In this document: positions 62,331 to 64,000 of the stretch, piece after piece
Position numbering within the stretch: position 1 is the stretch's first letter
How the letters are laid out: the number at the start of each line of letters is the position of its first letter
NCBI GenBank assembly: GCA_026168455.1
Contig: CM047425.1
Coordinates: 6,794,001-6,858,000, forward strand
Length of the DNA stretch: 64,000 bases
From: Theocolax elegans
Taxonomy: Eukaryota; Arthropoda; Insecta; Hymenoptera; Cerocephalidae
Reading direction: 5' to 3'
Program-made: the position numbers and the translations under genes
The notes under the pieces: model-generated
The model's input: only the letters and a program-made list of their open reading frames with translations
The model's database searches: none
What the model was told of the DNA's origin: nothing

Positions 62331-64000
62331 TCACGACTGCACCGAGCTCGATGCCCACTAGCACCACTTGCTTTTTCCGACTCTCTCTCTCTTTCTCTCT
62401 CTCTCTCTGTCGATCCATTTCCACTGTTTTCCTATATGTAATCTAGAAAATAAACGTTGTGATTTCTGTGTCTACTCATTTTTTGAGATTTTTTTTCTTT
62501 ATACATGTAATTAATTTTTTTTAACAAATGTAAATCAATCGAGACTAATTAATTTGTATAGGTTCATTATTACTCTCTGCATAAAGAAAATAGTAAAATA
62601 ATATTTTTTTTAACATAAATATTTTATCCACCGGAGATTTCGCTTAATTACTTTTGCCAATGTATTGCAATTACCGCGTAGATAATTTATATTGATTTAG
62701 TAAATCTACACACGATAAAAAGAAAAAAAAGAAACACAATAATATACTTTTTGAAAACGTGTAAGTAAAAAGAGACCGCATTATCGAGATTGAATCGGTG
62801 AACCCAGCGTGTCTTGAGCGCGCATTAACTCGTTAAGAAATATCTGCATGGCCTTTTTTTCTACTTAGTCAATTGGTCGTTTGTCTGGTTACTTGATTCT
62901 ATACTTACACGTAAGTCTCTCTCTCTCTCTCTCTCTCCCTGTCTCTCTCCCTCTCTCCCTATATCTCTTTCTCTCTGCACTCTCTCCCTCTGTTTCTCCC
63001 CACCTTTCTTGTCTTTACCCCCTCTCTATGGACAGGTCTGTCCCTCTCACTGTTTCATCTGACGCCTTACTCGAGCGACTCGAGTATTGATTTCGCGCAA
63101 AGGCTTATATGTAAACTTTGCGCATTAAGCAGCGTTTCGTGTGTTAACAAACGCGTCGACGCGACAACTCGTTAACTCTCGATGAGCTCGTATAAGAACT
63201 CCCTCTTACGAGTTCTTTTTCGCTCGCGCGCAACCTTTTCGTTAATATTTCCTATATATACGCGCCGATACTTACGTACTTCTGCATTTTCCTCGTTATA
63301 CGCAATCTCGTTGAACACCCTAAATGATTTTCGTTTTGGCCGCCGTAAAATTTCGTGGCCGGCAATATTTTTTCGTTTATTTATTTCATTTCAATATTAT
63401 AAAAAATAAATGTTTCAACTACTGTTAAGTATCGTATATTTTAAATAAAATTTATTTCCATGTAACCGCAATATCAAATATCCGACAAAAAGGTTATCAA
63501 ACAAAGAATTAAACTGACCCCAACACGTATTCATGTATATATCTCGTAATCACTACCTGTAAATTAAGAAGGATAAAAAAACCATGAAACGGGCAATTTT
63601 TATATGAATCAACTGGCATCGGTAGCACATCGCACGTGTATTACGTACACGTTAACGTGTATCTGTACACGCATATATATATATACGTATACACATCCCC
63701 CTTTGAATTTCCGCGTCCATTCGGTAATCATAACCTTTCATGTGGTAACCAAACGTAACGCAGCTGTCTTGCAAAAGGTATGCAGACTATACTTCCGGGC
63801 CGGTATAGGTGAAAGTTGCACCGGAGTCGAAAGTCCTATCCCTCTTACTTTTATTTTTCTTGCTCGCGAGCCTTTCTCAATTGTTAGCTTTTTATCGCCG
63901 CTTCGGGCAGCTTCATTCGCTTCGTTTTTTTCTTTCTCTTCCCTCGTCGATCGAGTTCGGGCTAAAATACCCGAGCTTTGTGTAAATCACTGTCATCGAG
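62331..64000 (+). other. mastermind intron, distal part with CT tracts
   Basis: CT arrays at 62378-62408 and 62913-63000. Slightly CpG-denser sequence lies at 63060-63260 and 63780-64000. The intron does not end before the window does. Confidence 0.5.

Noticed and set aside
1..64000. CRISPR arrays, rRNA, tRNA and known conserved insect microRNAs
   Set aside because: No spaced direct-repeat arrays; I checked by eye for tRNA B-box and common insect microRNA seeds and found no convincing hit. A covariance-model scan would be needed to exclude them.

Overview
This is a stretch of an insect nuclear genome, most likely a hymenopteran. It is AT-rich with spliced genes (GT-AG introns), long non-coding gaps, many CT/GA, CA/TG and TA microsatellites, and locally dense CpG. 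There are no bacterial operons, CRISPR arrays or rRNA genes, and I recognised no tRNA. The insect assignment rests on gene content. The order-level assignment is an inference from the BMAL1-type C-terminus of cycle (absent in Drosophila, present in Hymenoptera and several other orders) and from overall composition.

Layout. (1) 1-8759, plus strand: the 3' ten coding exons of the circadian clock gene cycle (BMAL1/ARNTL orthologue). They carry the rest of PAS-A, a variable linker, PAS-B and the BMAL1-type C-terminal transactivation domain. The bHLH exons lie before the window. (2) 11559-11957, plus: mRpL52, a mitochondrial large-subunit ribosomal protein with one coding exon and a probable 5'UTR intron. 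(3) 16844-21105, plus: a four-exon gene for a 284-residue signal-peptide and single-pass membrane protein that I do not recognise. (4) 25317-31847, minus: a complete 12-exon receptor protein tyrosine phosphatase of Ptp99A type, 1441 residues, with signal peptide, two Ig domains, fibronectin III domains, a Thr/Ser-rich stalk with a tetra-Arg site, one TM helix, an active-looking D1 and a degenerate D2. (5) 38365-38892, plus: the first coding exon of mastermind (Notch co-activator), with poly-Gln/His tracts and the MamL1 domain. It is followed by an intron that runs at least 25 kb, to the window end.

I rebuilt the exon chains by hand from splice sites and reading phase. Every junction inside cycle, the membrane-protein gene and Ptp99A keeps frame, which is strong internal support. 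Ptp99A and mastermind are divergently transcribed from a 6.5-kb, CpG- and microsatellite-rich interval. The genes do not form a pathway; they are ordinary neighbours, two of them (Ptp99A, mastermind) with neural-development roles in Drosophila.

Nothing here amounts to a clearly new biological system. The best leads are the unrecognised membrane protein with its possible intron-retention tail, the degenerate D2 and possible convertase site of Ptp99A, the SUMO-type motif in the cycle linker, a palindromic element inside a tandem duplication in a cycle intron, a decayed DDE transposase, and CpG/GAGA-rich islands and a CACTCG cluster in the mastermind intron.
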